Assembly: GCF_009831655.1 (NCBI RefSeq)
Contig: NZ_WRPA01000010.1
Span: 123,455 to 187,454 of the forward strand
From: Shewanella insulae
GTDB lineage: Bacteria; Pseudomonadota; Gammaproteobacteria; Enterobacterales; Shewanellaceae
Direction: 5' to 3'
Length of the DNA stretch: 64,000 nucleotides
Shown here: positions 9,253 through 18,010 of the stretch, piece after piece
How the letters are laid out: the number at the start of each line of letters is the position of its first letter
Numbering within the stretch: position 1 is the first letter of the stretch
Program-made: the position numbers and the translations under genes
The notes under the pieces: generated by a model
What the model was told of the DNA's origin: nothing
Databases searched by the model: none
Seen by the model: only the letters and a program-made list of their open reading frames with translations

Positions 9253-10333
9253 GGTTTACCTCCAGCCCAGAATCGGCCCGAACAGCCGGCAGGTTGAACG
9301 AGGCGCGACATCCTCTTCCCGCGATACAATTGAGTTGCAAACGGCCCTGATGATTGGCAACAACCGTCTGCACAACTGCTAAGCCCAGACCAGTGCCTTG
9401 GGACTTAGTGGTAAAGAAAGGTTCAAATACCTTCTCCTGCATGCTGGCATCGAGCCCCTTGCCGTTGTCGATCACCTCGAAGGCGATCGCCTGCCCCTCA
9501 TCCTCGGCATTGAGCCAGATCTGGCTGGCCCCGGCCTCGATGCTGTTGATCACCAGATTGTTAATCGCCGAGCTGAGCGCCGCCGGATTAGCCTTAAATT
9601 GCTGAATACTTGTGAGCTTAAGATGCAACTGACAAGCTTTGCGCTCGGCGATGGGTTCGCAGTTGGCCATCACACTCGACAACACCTGCTGCATGTCGCT
9701 AACTTCGGGCAACTCCTGCTGGCGCCCCTTGGCCATCAGCAACATATCATCCACCTGTTGAGACAGTTCGTTGAGCCTGTCGATAAGCTTGCCTTGAAAA
9801 CGCTCCCTCGAGGACTGAGTCAGCTTTGGACTCCCCAGATTCGCGGCATAGAGTAAGGCCGCCGACAAAGGTGTACGCACCTGATGTGCCAGGCTTGCGA
9901 CCATCTTGCCTAAGGCGGAGAGGCGTTGCAGGTGGGAAAGATTCTTCTGCAGCAGACGGGTTTCGGTCAAGTCGGTCAAGACGATCAGCTGACCGGGCTC
10001 GGGCGTTAGCGGCGTGATCGCCAGCTTGACCCGACGGCCATTTTTCAATGAGACCTCGTGACCATCGTCATCCTGGGGTGAAAAGGCACGATTAATCACC
10101 TGTAGCCAGCGCATCCCCGCCAGGGGTTGTCCTAACAACTGCACGGCAACGGGGTTAGCGTCTGTCACCACACCATCGCCATTGAGGATCACCACGCCCG
10201 ATGGCATGGCCTGGAGTATATGTTCCATACGGCTGGAGATGGCATCATTTGCCACCTCGCCGCCCACGACCTGGGAAGGAGCCAGTGCTACCTGTGCCTG
10301 CGCTGTATATGCCACCTTGGGATTTGCGGCCAT
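9245..10333 (-). CDS. flrB: FlrB soluble sensor histidine kinase
   Basis: FlrB autophosphorylates and passes phosphate to FlrC. I start at ATG 10333 (MAANPK) with GGAG seven bases upstream; a GTG two codons earlier (10339) is less likely. No membrane helix is visible. A PAS-like region (about 40-125) is followed by a HisKA motif MVASLAHQVRTPLSAAL with the phospho-His near residue 150, an N box (NNLVINSIEAG), then DNGKGLD and GTGLGL of the ATP-binding domain. It is co-transcribed with flrC. Confidence 0.95.
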   Translation of the reverse strand: MAANPKVAYTAQAQVALAPSQVVGGEVANDAISSRMEHILQAMPSGVVILNGDGVVTDANPVAVQLLGQPLAGMRWLQVINRAFSPQDDDGHEVSLKNGRRVKLAITPLTPEPGQLIVLTDLTETRLLQKNLSHLQRLSALGKMVASLAHQVRTPLSAALLYAANLGSPKLTQSSRERFQGKLIDRLNELSQQVDDMLLMAKGRQQELPEVSDMQQVLSSVMANCEPIAERKACQLHLKLTSIQQFKANPAALSSAINNLVINSIEAGASQIWLNAEDEGQAIAFEVIDNGKGLDASMQEKVFEPFFTTKSQGTGLGLAVVQTVVANHQGRLQLNCIAGRGCRASFNLPAVRADSGLEVNHG

Positions 10334-10371
10334 AACCACTCCGTCAATAATTTGCTGCTAAGCAAGTTAAT

Positions 10372-10386
10372 GCAGGTAGTATGCCA
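10372..10386 (-). promoter_or_regulatory. Sigma-54-like promoter of flrBC
   Basis: The minus strand reads TGGCATACTACCTGC. The GG and GC doublets are correctly spaced, with one mismatch in the -12 block (CTGC for TTGC). It lies about 40 bp upstream of the flrB ATG, as expected if FlrA with sigma-54 switches on flrBC. Confidence 0.65.
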
Positions 10387-10429
10387 ATTAAAAATCCATA
10401 AATAACAGAGGATTATAACTCAGATACGA

Positions 10430-10454
10430 CAAAGGCCCTAAATTGGGCCTTTGT
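10430..10454 (-). terminator. Hairpin after flrA
   Basis: CAAAGGCCC and GGGCCTTTG pair around a short AT loop, just downstream of the flrA stop at 10478. The T-run on the minus strand is short (TTTG), so termination may be partial. The stem itself is strong. Confidence 0.6.
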
Positions 10455-10477
10455 TAGCTATGATAATCGAGCAGGAA

Positions 10478-11911
10478 TTAATCTTTGCTCATGCCATACT
10501 TGCGCATCTTCTCCACCAGTGTGGTACGGCGGATGCCAAGCATTTCGGCGGCGCGGGCCACCACATTGTCTTGCTGATCCAGTGCCTGGCGAATCATATC
10601 GATCTCGAGCTCGGCCAGCAGATCCTTGAGGTTCACCCCTTCAGGAGGCAGTTCGCTAGGGAAACGGCTCTCGGGAATATCGACCGCTACCTCATCGCTG
10701 AAGATAGAGGCCAACGCATCGCGCTCCAGCTCCTCTTCGCTGACCTGCACCTGATATTCAGGCACATCGATGTGGCGATATTTAAGCGGCAGATCGTTAA
10801 CGTCGACCAAGCCACCTGGATAGAGGATAGTCAGGCGCTCGACCAGATTAGAGAGTTCACGCACGTTACCCGACCAGCTATGCTCCTTGAGCGACTCGAT
10901 AGCGCGCTGGGTAAAACGCACCTTGCCACGTCCCTCGTTGTAAACACGGCTCACTAATTCTTGCAGCAAGAGTGGAATATCGTCTTTGCGCTCGCAAAGG
11001 GCCGGCATTTCCACGGGAAACACATTGAGGCGATAGAAGAGATCTTCCCTAAACTCGCCATTGGCGATCATGGTTTCAAGTTCTCTGTGGGTCGCGGCGA
11101 TGACACGTACATTGGTATGAATCGGCTTGTTGCCTCCCACGCGCTCGAAGACCCGCTCTTGCAACACACGAAGTAACTTGACCTGCATCTGCAAGGGCAT
11201 GTCGCCTATCTCATCGAGGAACAGGGTTCCTCCTTCGGCGAGCTCGAAACGCCCCTTACGGGCGCTGATGGCGCCGGTGAATGAGCCCTTCTCGTGACCA
11301 AACAGTTCACTCTCGAGCAGCTCGGGTGGAATGGCACCACAGTTTACCGGAATAAAGGGGCCATCACGGCGATCGGAAATATAGTGGATATTGCGCGCGA
11401 CGACTTCTTTGCCCGTGCCCGACTGACCTAAGACCAAGACAGTAGCGTCAGAACCTGCAACTTGGTTGATCAGATGACGCACCTGGGCGATCCCTTCGCT
11501 GCGGCCCACTAGGCTACGAAACAGCTTTGTCTGATTGCCACTGGTTGGAATATCTGGACGCTTAGCCTGCACAAATACCTGACAAAAGTGCAGTAGCTCG
11601 GTCAACTGAGGATAGTTTAACGGCTCTTCGATACATCCCAATACATTGCCTGCCGATACATCGCCATTAGAGCCCAACAACAAGATGGGCTGCCAAGGCA
11701 CAGAGGTGGCAATAGACTGCAACAGGGTCTTAGATTGAGCCTCTTGTGCAATTACAAGTGCTCTATAACGGGTATTCGACATTCGAGATTCGAGTTTGTC
11801 GACGGCAAGCAACTCAACCTGCTCACCAAGAAACTCAAAAACACAAGATAAGCGATTAATTCGCTCTGACTGATTACCGACAAGTAGAATTCGTTGATCT
11901 GTATGCATCAT
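10478..11911 (-). CDS. flrA: FlrA master regulator of flagellar genes
   Basis: FlrA (FleQ family) sits at the top of the polar-flagellum cascade and activates early sigma-54 genes. The protein has 477 residues. The N-terminal domain is receiver-shaped, but the stretch where the acceptor Asp is expected reads [10 protein letters not shown], so it is not phosphorylated in the usual way. The AAA+ domain has Walker A GQSGTGKE (162-169) and a loop that reads GSFTGA (209-214) rather than GAFTGA. A C-terminal HTH ([21 protein letters not shown]) follows. Either of two adjacent ATGs (11911, 11908) may be the start; the ribosome site is weak. Confidence 0.95.
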   Translation of the reverse strand: MMHTDQRILLVGNQSERINRLSCVFEFLGEQVELLAVDKLESRMSNTRYRALVIAQEAQSKTLLQSIATSVPWQPILLLGSNGDVSAGNVLGCIEEPLNYPQLTELLHFCQVFVQAKRPDIPTSGNQTKLFRSLVGRSEGIAQVRHLINQVAGSDATVLVLGQSGTGKEVVARNIHYISDRRDGPFIPVNCGAIPPELLESELFGHEKGSFTGAISARKGRFELAEGGTLFLDEIGDMPLQMQVKLLRVLQERVFERVGGNKPIHTNVRVIAATHRELETMIANGEFREDLFYRLNVFPVEMPALCERKDDIPLLLQELVSRVYNEGRGKVRFTQRAIESLKEHSWSGNVRELSNLVERLTILYPGGLVDVNDLPLKYRHIDVPEYQVQVSEEELERDALASIFSDEVAVDIPESRFPSELPPEGVNLKDLLAELEIDMIRQALDQQDNVVARAAEMLGIRRTTLVEKMRKYGMSKD

Positions 11912-12118
11912 TTAAGAAGGCCGTAAAGCACTCAGTGTTATTCGCATTAATTATTAGTGTTAGTTGCTTCGAAAGCGAGATAATCGTTTCAATCCGGTTT
12001 TTCCAAAAACTGACTATCACACGGAATAGTGTATTATCAGCAGCACATTAGCAAGTATCAGATTCATTTTATGACAAACTCATCTGATTTTAGAGCAAAT
12101 TCTCAACGTATCAAGCAT

Positions 12119-12142
12119 CAGGCGCCAATCAATTGACGCCTG
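12119..12142 (-). terminator. Hairpin downstream of fliS
   Basis: CAGGCG and CGCCTG, extended by three inner pairs after one mismatch, form a stem closed by a four-base loop. It follows the fliS stop by 36 bp. No T-run follows on the minus strand, so this may stabilise the 3' end rather than terminate alone. Confidence 0.45.
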
Positions 12143-12178
12143 ACAAAAAGTTGTTGTTCAGAAAGATAGACGAGGCAA

Positions 12179-12589
12179 CTAGATTGCCTCTGTATGCGAT
12201 GCCAGATGGTGCTCATTTTGGGGGATGGCGTCCCAACCTTCCTTGATGGTTCGGATGATCTCGCTGACATCATCGATCGCCTGCACATCGTTATTCATGT
12301 TGGCCTCGGAGAGCTTACGCAACATGAAATTATAGAGGTCGCTCAGGTTAGTGGCGATCTCGCCACCCGCTTCCATGTTCAGGCTATTGTTGAGTCCAGT
12401 GATGATACCAATCGCCTTACCGATATAGATGCCTTTGTTCTCTATGTCATTATTTTCGATGGCGTAACGACTCTGCGCCAGTCGCTGTAGCGCCCCTTCA
12501 AACATCATCTGAATGACCCTGTGGGGAGAGGCAACGGAGAGCTCACTCTCTAAAGACACCTTTCGATATGACTGCAGTGACTTTCTCAT
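12179..12589 (-). CDS. fliS: FliS flagellin export chaperone
   Basis: FliS binds the C-terminal disordered end of flagellin and keeps it monomeric before export. The protein has 136 residues with the family features near the N-terminus (ASPHRVIQMMFEGALQRL) and NKGIYIGKAIGIITGLNNSLN in the middle. It is the last gene of flaG-fliD-fliT-fliS, separated from the fliT-like gene by six bases. Confidence 0.95.
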   Translation of the reverse strand: MRKSLQSYRKVSLESELSVASPHRVIQMMFEGALQRLAQSRYAIENNDIENKGIYIGKAIGIITGLNNSLNMEAGGEIATNLSDLYNFMLRKLSEANMNNDVQAIDDVSEIIRTIKEGWDAIPQNEHHLASHTEAI

Positions 12590-12595
12590 AAAAAC

Positions 12596-12916
12596 CTACC
12601 TTTCTGCATCTATAGACTTATAAACATTAAGTTGACGCTGACTCTTACGTCCGACATGCAGTAACTCCTGACGATGCTTTAACAGGCTTACGGCCTGCTT
12701 GGTAAAGCTGCTGGTCAATTCCAGCTGAGACTGCAATAGCGCTCTGTCCTCCTCTTTGGGAGAGGCGAGCACCTCATCGAGTAAAAGTTGACGCTTACCA
12801 ACTAAGTCTAGCAAATTTGATACCAACTCATCTGCGTCTTCCTGTTCGGCAGGTAGCTGTTCCAGACGCTGCATCACCTGAGTGATCTCTTGATTTAATT
12901 TATCTAAGGATTCCAA
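12596..12916 (-). CDS. fliT: FliT-like flagellar chaperone
   Basis: This is a 106-residue, all-helical protein between fliD and fliS, the position of FliT (called FlaI in vibrios), which chaperones the cap protein FliD. The sequence has the QLLLDEVLASPKEEDRALL helical-hairpin character but few family-specific residues. The call rests mainly on gene order. Confidence 0.72.
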   Translation of the reverse strand: MESLDKLNQEITQVMQRLEQLPAEQEDADELVSNLLDLVGKRQLLLDEVLASPKEEDRALLQSQLELTSSFTKQAVSLLKHRQELLHVGRKSQRQLNVYKSIDAER

Positions 12917-12943
12917 TGCGCTTCCTTCTTACCACACCAATCA

Positions 12944-14317
12944 TTAGCCGTTCTGAGAAATGACTCCAGGCAACGAGTTTAGGCCATTGACGATACCCGC
13001 AGATTGTTGGTTCAACTTACCCACAACCAGGTCCATCGCATTAAATTGCTTAAACAGGCGGGCTTCTAACTGCTCCATCTTAAGCGAAAATGCTTCGCGC
13101 TGATCATCCAGGCGTTTCTTATCGCCGGTATAGGCATTGTTGCGAGAATCGATTAGGCCGCCACTCTTGACGTAACCATTGACCAGGGTGTCTAACCTAG
13201 TCGCCAACCCCGTAGTATCGGTTGCAAATAATCCCTCGATACTGCTCATGTCTTCACTGATCGCCGTATCCAGCTTACTGCTGTTGACCGACAACTTGCC
13301 GTAGCGGTCCGCCTCAATACCTATGTCATAGAGGGCAACCGATTGGCCACCGCCAAGATCGACGCGGCTGGAGATCATATTGCGCATCTGAGACTCGATC
13401 GAACGTATCATAGAGTCTCCCTGCAGCGCAGAAGCTTTCTCCTTCTCGGCGTCATAGGAGGAGACCTTGTCTATGGTGCTCATCAGGCTGTTATAGGCGT
13501 CGACAAAGCCTTGGACATTCTCTTTCACCGCCTCTTCGTCGAGCTCAATCTTAAGCACAGAAGTCTTATTGAGGTCGGCATCGGTGAGATTAAGGGTCAC
13601 GCCGGCTATCGCATTCTTAATTTCATTGGTTTGCGACTGTAGCTTTTGACCATCTATGTAGACGATAGACTCTTTTGCGGCCTGTACTTCGCTTAGGTTA
13701 CCCGCACCAAACATATCGCTAAGGCCGGTACCTGTGGTATCTGTGGCGGTGACACTGATGTTGTTGTCGGGGCCTTCGGTATCGGAACTGACCACCAGAC
13801 GGCTACCGCCATCAGTGGTTACTATGGTCGCGGTAACCCCTGCATTATCGTCGGCGCTATTTATCTTGTCGGCGATAGCTGACAACGAGTCGCCTGCGGC
13901 CACGTCGACAGAGAAACTCTGGCTATTAACGGTGAAGCCTAAACTACCCTCGCCTACTGCAGCGCTGGCATCTGCCGTGAAGGCCCCTGCCACCTTATGA
14001 CGCTGGGCAAGTTGCTCGACCACTATGTTGTAGCTACCCGTCTGGGCATTCTTATCGGCCGTGGCCGTAAAAAAGCTGCTATCACCGGTTGAAACCAGAC
14101 GTTGGTTAAGGCTGCTGCCATCTTTCAATTTTTCAAGGGCATCCTGAAAACTAGACAGTGCACTCTTAAGCGAGCCCATGGCTGAGACTTTCGCGTCTAT
14201 GGTGTCTTCAGTCTTATTAAAGATCGCCTCTTTCGGCACCTTCTCAGCATCAACCAGCACCCCCACAATAGTGTTGATATCAAGCCCTGAACCTATGCCT
14301 GTTGCCGTTAATGCCAT
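12944..14317 (-). CDS. fliD: FliD filament cap protein
   Basis: FliD caps the growing filament and folds incoming flagellin. It starts MALTATGIGSGLDINTIVGVLV, a typical FliD opening. The N-terminal coiled part (NKTEDTIDAKVSAMGSLKSAL) and the C-terminal one (RLDDQREAFSLKMEQLEARL) are in place. The length, 457 residues, is normal. It lies downstream of flaG by 29 bp, in the same operon. Confidence 0.96.
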   Translation of the reverse strand: MALTATGIGSGLDINTIVGVLVDAEKVPKEAIFNKTEDTIDAKVSAMGSLKSALSSFQDALEKLKDGSSLNQRLVSTGDSSFFTATADKNAQTGSYNIVVEQLAQRHKVAGAFTADASAAVGEGSLGFTVNSQSFSVDVAAGDSLSAIADKINSADDNAGVTATIVTTDGGSRLVVSSDTEGPDNNISVTATDTTGTGLSDMFGAGNLSEVQAAKESIVYIDGQKLQSQTNEIKNAIAGVTLNLTDADLNKTSVLKIELDEEAVKENVQGFVDAYNSLMSTIDKVSSYDAEKEKASALQGDSMIRSIESQMRNMISSRVDLGGGQSVALYDIGIEADRYGKLSVNSSKLDTAISEDMSSIEGLFATDTTGLATRLDTLVNGYVKSGGLIDSRNNAYTGDKKRLDDQREAFSLKMEQLEARLFKQFNAMDLVVGKLNQQSAGIVNGLNSLPGVISQNG

Positions 14318-14346
14318 AACTACCTCTACTCAACGCCGCTAGAAGC

Positions 14347-14742
14347 CTAAGCTTCAGTTTTCATTAATAATCCGGTGACTTCAGAAAGTTTCTGTGCCAA
14401 CTTCAATGCTTCTTCGTTTGGAATTTGACGGATAACATCGCCCGAATCAATATCCATAACGCTAACAATATTTGTGCCAGAATCTTCGTCAATCTTAAAG
14501 GCAAGTCCCTTACGCATCATAGACATCATATTCGACATCTCTTCGACCAGCTTTTGCATCTCTTCTGGCGACTGCTCTTGTTCTTGCGCCTGCTTCGCTT
14601 CAGCTTGATTACTCTGTTCGACCGCCTTTATGGTCCCTTTGGTTAATTCCAGGTCCTCTGCCGCATTTGCTTTCACAGGCGTCATGCCTATATCAATTTT
14701 AGCAGCTGTAGCATTGGATGAATTAACAGTATTAATATCCAT
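14347..14742 (-). CDS. flaG: FlaG flagellar protein
   Basis: FlaG proteins influence filament length in polar flagella; their mechanism is not settled. The protein has 131 residues: a variable acidic, Glu/Gln-rich N-terminal half and the conserved C-terminal motif GTNIVSVMDIDSGDVIRQIP followed by ALKLAQKL. It is first in flaG-fliD-fliT-fliS, just after the flagellin gene. Confidence 0.93.
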   Translation of the reverse strand: MDINTVNSSNATAAKIDIGMTPVKANAAEDLELTKGTIKAVEQSNQAEAKQAQEQEQSPEEMQKLVEEMSNMMSMMRKGLAFKIDEDSGTNIVSVMDIDSGDVIRQIPNEEALKLAQKLSEVTGLLMKTEA

Positions 14743-14784
14743 GACCTATACCTCTACTTCGTTAATTTATCCTTAAAATCACGA

Positions 14785-14812
14785 AAGGGAGATCCGTCGC
14801 CGAACCTCCCTT
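14785..14812 (-). terminator. Hairpin after the downstream flagellin gene
   Basis: On the minus strand AAGGGAG pairs with CTCCCTT around a 14-base GC-rich loop, and TCGTGATTTT follows. It lies 35 bp after the flagellin stop and before flaG, and would separate the highly expressed flagellin message from flaG-fliD. Confidence 0.5.
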
Positions 14813-14846
14813 ATCTTCATCAAACTCGGTCTAACCCATTACTTTA

Positions 14847-15665
14847 TTAGAGTAGAGATAGGGCAACCTGAGGCAGCTGGTTAGCTTGAGCTAGCATAGC
14901 TGAACCTGTTTGCTGAAGCACTTGGTTCTTAGTCATAGTAGAGGTTTCTTTGGCGAAATCCACGTCTACGATACGACTCTTAGCGTCAGCCACGTTAGCC
15001 TGAGTGTTAGCGCTGTTGCTGATGTTGTGAGACAGACGGTTCTGAATCGCACCAAGTTCTGCACGCTGGGTATCGATAGTGGTGATAGCCGCATCGATAG
15101 CTGCCAGAGCCGAGCCACGGTTTGCAGAAGTCGCGTTAGTCAGGGCGTTAACACCTAGAGAAGTCGCGTCAGAAGTACCTACTTTAACTGTGATATCTTC
15201 GCCATCTTGGTGACCTACCTGGAAGCTCTTACCCGCAGAGAAAGAACCGTCAAGCAGCTTAGTGTTACCAAATGCAGTGTTGTTACCGATTTCGGTGATC
15301 TCTAGGGCTAGCTGATCCATCTCTGCTTTCAGTGCAGCCAGGTCATCTGCGCTGTTAGCACCGTTTTCAGACTGGATGGTCAGGTCACGCATACGCTGCA
15401 GCATGTTAGTCTGCTCCTGCATCGCGCCTTCAGAGATCTGAGCGATAGAGATAGCGTCGTTAGCGTTACGCATACCAACTTCAAGACCACGAACCTGTGA
15501 GTTCAAGCGGTTTGAAATCGCAAGACCGGCAGCATCGTCTTTCGCACTGTTAATGCGAAGACCACTTGATAGACGCTCCATAGAGGTCGCTAGGTTGCCG
15601 CTAGAAGCATTTAGGTTTTTCTGTGCTTTTAGAGATGTTACGTTAGTGTTTACTGTAATAGCCAT
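14847..15665 (-). CDS. Flagellin (second copy, sigma-28-like promoter)
   Basis: This is a 272-residue flagellin, the filament subunit. The D0/D1 segments are intact ([15 protein letters not shown] start, [21 protein letters not shown], and C-terminal [25 protein letters not shown]). The outer D2/D3 domains are missing, as in other short polar flagellins. It is very close to the upstream flagellin at 15900-16721 at both ends, differing mostly at residues 150-200. A good Shine-Dalgarno (AGAGGA) precedes the ATG. Surface Ser and Thr in the central loop are the likely targets of the Maf transferases at 34.4 and 51.5 kb. Confidence 0.96.
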   Translation of the reverse strand: MAITVNTNVTSLKAQKNLNASSGNLATSMERLSSGLRINSAKDDAAGLAISNRLNSQVRGLEVGMRNANDAISIAQISEGAMQEQTNMLQRMRDLTIQSENGANSADDLAALKAEMDQLALEITEIGNNTAFGNTKLLDGSFSAGKSFQVGHQDGEDITVKVGTSDATSLGVNALTNATSANRGSALAAIDAAITTIDTQRAELGAIQNRLSHNISNSANTQANVADAKSRIVDVDFAKETSTMTKNQVLQQTGSAMLAQANQLPQVALSLL

Positions 15666-15683
15666 AATCGATTCCTCTTTATA

Positions 15684-15719
15684 CCTGGCTTAAAACTAAG
15701 CCTGTCTACTTAAGCCAGG
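15684..15719 (-). repeat. Stem-loop in the flagellin leader
   Basis: CCTGGCTTAA (15684-15693) and TTAAGCCAGG (15710-15719) are perfect 10-bp inverted arms around 16 bases. They lie between the sigma-28-like element and the flagellin Shine-Dalgarno. In the transcript this would fold as a 5' leader hairpin. Confidence 0.7.
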
Positions 15720-15744
15720 CCGGTCTTACTGGGTTACAGTATAT

Positions 15745-15771
15745 TTAACGGCAGAGGGTTTTCGATCTTTA
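15745..15771 (-). promoter_or_regulatory. Sigma-28 promoter of flagellin 14847-15665
   Basis: The minus strand reads TAAA-N15-GCCGTTAA, one base from the FliA consensus TAAA-N15-GCCGATAA, with the 15-base spacer exact. The transcript would start near 15737 and carry a leader of about 70 bases. Confidence 0.75.
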
Positions 15772-15847
15772 GAAAATTTTTTATAAAAAATAGGCTATTT
15801 TTTATAGCTGTTATATATCAATAACTTAATAGATAAAAAAGTAACAA

Positions 15848-15877
15848 AAACGGTGCAAAAACTAGTCTGCACCGTTT
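15848..15877 (-). terminator. Intrinsic terminator after the first flagellin gene
   Basis: On the minus strand AAACGGTGCA pairs with TGCACCGTTT and runs into TTTGTTAC. It lies 22 bp after the stop of the flagellin gene at 15900-16721 and insulates the two flagellin genes. Confidence 0.8.
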
Positions 15878-15899
15878 CTTGTCGACTAACCCAGAGGCA

Positions 15900-16721
15900 T
15901 TAACCCAGTAGTGACAGGGCCACCTGAGGAAGTTGGTTAGCCTGGGCGAGCATGGCAGAACCTGTCTGCTGCAGCACCTGATTCTTGGTCATGGTCGAGG
16001 TTTCTTTGGCGAAATCCACATCCACGATGCGACTCTTAGCATCGGCAACGTTGGCCTGAGTATTGGCACTGTTACTAATGTTGTGTGCCAGACGATTTTG
16101 CACCGCACCTAACTTGGCGCGCTGAGTATCAATCACCTTAATAGCCGCATCGATCTGACCGATAGCAGCATCACGACCGGCTGACGTTAATACCGTCAAT
16201 GAGTTTACCGATAGTACGCCTGCGTTCAATGTACCCACAGAGATAGTGATGTCTTCACCATCCTGGTGACCCACCTGGAACAGCTTACCGGCGGAAAACT
16301 CACCAGTTAGCAACTTGGTATTACCAAAGGCGGTACTGTTACCGATCGCCGTGATCTCTTCTGCAAGCTGGTCCATCTCATCTTTCAACGCTTGTAAGTC
16401 GGCAGTGCTGTTGGCGCCGTTTTCAGATTGAATCGACAGATCACGCATACGCTGCAGCATGTTGGTCTGCTCTTGCATAGCACCTTCAGAGATCTGGGCG
16501 ATAGAGATAGCGTCGTTCGCGTTGCGCATGCCTACCTCAAGACCACGAACCTGTGAGTTCAAACGGTTTGAGATCGCAAGACCGGCAGCATCATCTTTCG
16601 CACTGTTGATACGAAGACCGCTCGACAAACGCTCCATTGAGGTTGCCAGATTTTGAGAAGAAGTGTTCAGGTTCTTCTGCGCCTTCATCGATGTGACATT
16701 GGTATTAACATTAATAGCCAT
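15900..16721 (-). CDS. Flagellin (first copy)
   Basis: This is a 273-residue flagellin, paralogous to the next gene and nearly identical over the first 150 and last 75 residues ([21 protein letters not shown] start, [21 protein letters not shown] near the end). The middle differs ([21 protein letters not shown] here against [21 protein letters not shown] in the other). No sigma-28 element is visible in front; a sigma-70-like one is. Two flagellins expressed differently are common in Shewanella and often form different parts of the filament. Which is flaA and which flaB cannot be told from sequence alone. Confidence 0.96.
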   Translation of the reverse strand: MAINVNTNVTSMKAQKNLNTSSQNLATSMERLSSGLRINSAKDDAAGLAISNRLNSQVRGLEVGMRNANDAISIAQISEGAMQEQTNMLQRMRDLSIQSENGANSTADLQALKDEMDQLAEEITAIGNSTAFGNTKLLTGEFSAGKLFQVGHQDGEDITISVGTLNAGVLSVNSLTVLTSAGRDAAIGQIDAAIKVIDTQRAKLGAVQNRLAHNISNSANTQANVADAKSRIVDVDFAKETSTMTKNQVLQQTGSAMLAQANQLPQVALSLLG

Positions 16722-16735
16722 TGTGTTTTCCTCTT

Positions 16736-16753
16736 CTTGGTTGCACTGCCAAG
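16736..16753 (-). repeat. Small hairpin next to the flagellin ribosome site
   Basis: CTTGG (16736-16740) and CCAAG (16749-16753) pair around eight bases and partly cover the purine-rich Shine-Dalgarno of the first flagellin gene. It could modulate translation. The stem is only five pairs. Confidence 0.4.
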
Positions 16754-16766
16754 ACGTTGAGCTTGG

Positions 16767-16794
16767 CTAATAAATTACAAGTTAAGTTTGTCAA
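16767..16794 (-). promoter_or_regulatory. Possible sigma-70 promoter of flagellin 15900-16721
   Basis: The minus strand has TTGACA, 16 bases, then TATTAG. The -35 is perfect and the -10 matches four of six. No acceptable sigma-28 or sigma-54 element is seen here. The gene could also be read from flgL. Confidence 0.4.
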
Positions 16795-16808
16795 AGGCCT
16801 GAGCCCGC

Positions 16809-17999
16809 TTAGATATAATCAAAAAGTGTCGTCGACCCGACTTTGCTAAACACACTCGATACGGCATTTAAGGCCAACTGTTGTTTCTCGAGCTCAGTTA
16901 TCGCCGAGGCATAATCTAAATCTTCCAGCATTGAGAGCGCCGAACTGTTCACCAGTTTCTCTTCCACATGGGTCGAACTGTAACGCTCAATCTGCTTCAA
17001 GCTATTACCGGCTTCTCCCCGGGCAATGCTCAACTGATTGACACCACTATCGATATTATTCAACATCTGTGCCAACTCAGCTTTACCTTGGGGAGTATTC
17101 ACCTTATTAGGATCTTCGAGTAGGGTGATTGCCTGGTTGATGGTATCGAATACGCTCACCTGGGATTGCGGCGTGATACTAAAGCTATCCCCTGGCTGAG
17201 GCTGGCCGTCGAGCTTCACCTCGATACCGTTGAAGTTAATGGGATTGGCGGCGTCGAAACCAGGAACAGTCGTTACCAGGGTCGCACTAGAATCTCGGAT
17301 CTCTAAATTGGCACCATTCATGGTAAAACTATAAGTATCATCAACATAAGTGGCGGGATCGCTAATCGCAGCGCTAAGCACCCGAAAATCTCCTACCTGA
17401 CCCGTCGAATAATTGGCGCTAAAGTCGCCAAGGCCGGAAGGTGCATTCATAAAGGCTTGATCCCCAGGGATATTCGTCCCAAGGGTAACGCCAGATGCCA
17501 CTATGGCTTCGCGCACGCCACTGTCACCGCTGTAGACCACGTTACCGGCCGCATCGAATGCAAAGGGCTGCTTTCCGGTTTCATAACCTGAAAACATATA
17601 GTTACCCGATTCATCTTTGGTATTGGCCACAGAAACGAGCTCTTCCAATGTGCCCTTAAGCTCATCGGCAATCATTTGCCGCTCAGAATCCGAAAGGCTG
17701 CCATTCACTGCACGCAGGATCTGCTCTCTAACCGAGCCGGTTAGGGTTTCTGCCGTGCCTAACTTACTCTCAGTCAAGGCCAGACGATTGGTGGCATAGT
17801 CGATGTTCTTCATAAACTGATCGACCAGGGCATTTTGCTGATTGAGGTTATCGATACCGATAGCAGCCACAGGGTCGTCCCCCGCAGTATTCACCCGCTT
17901 GCCGCTGGCAATCTGATCGATGATCTTGCTGGTCGCCGATTGCTTGTTAAGCACGCTGTTGATGTTCTGCTGAAACATCTGCGCCGTTGAGATCCGCAT
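16809..17999 (-). CDS. flgL: FlgL hook-filament junction protein (HAP3)
   Basis: FlgL, with FlgK, joins hook and filament. The protein has 396 residues with a flagellin-like N-terminus (MRISTAQMFQQNINSVLNKQ, then IASGKRVNTAGDDPVAA) and a C-terminus with LEDLDYASAITELEKQQLAL. It lies 11 bp downstream of flgK, in one transcript with it. Confidence 0.95.
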   Translation of the reverse strand: MRISTAQMFQQNINSVLNKQSATSKIIDQIASGKRVNTAGDDPVAAIGIDNLNQQNALVDQFMKNIDYATNRLALTESKLGTAETLTGSVREQILRAVNGSLSDSERQMIADELKGTLEELVSVANTKDESGNYMFSGYETGKQPFAFDAAGNVVYSGDSGVREAIVASGVTLGTNIPGDQAFMNAPSGLGDFSANYSTGQVGDFRVLSAAISDPATYVDDTYSFTMNGANLEIRDSSATLVTTVPGFDAANPINFNGIEVKLDGQPQPGDSFSITPQSQVSVFDTINQAITLLEDPNKVNTPQGKAELAQMLNNIDSGVNQLSIARGEAGNSLKQIERYSSTHVEEKLVNSSALSMLEDLDYASAITELEKQQLALNAVSSVFSKVGSTTLFDYI

Positions 18000-18010
18000 A
18001 ATTAAGGCTC

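Noticed and set aside
16767..16794. A sigma-28 promoter for the first flagellin gene
   Set aside because: No TAAA-N15-GCC match was found; only a sigma-70-like element, listed with low confidence.
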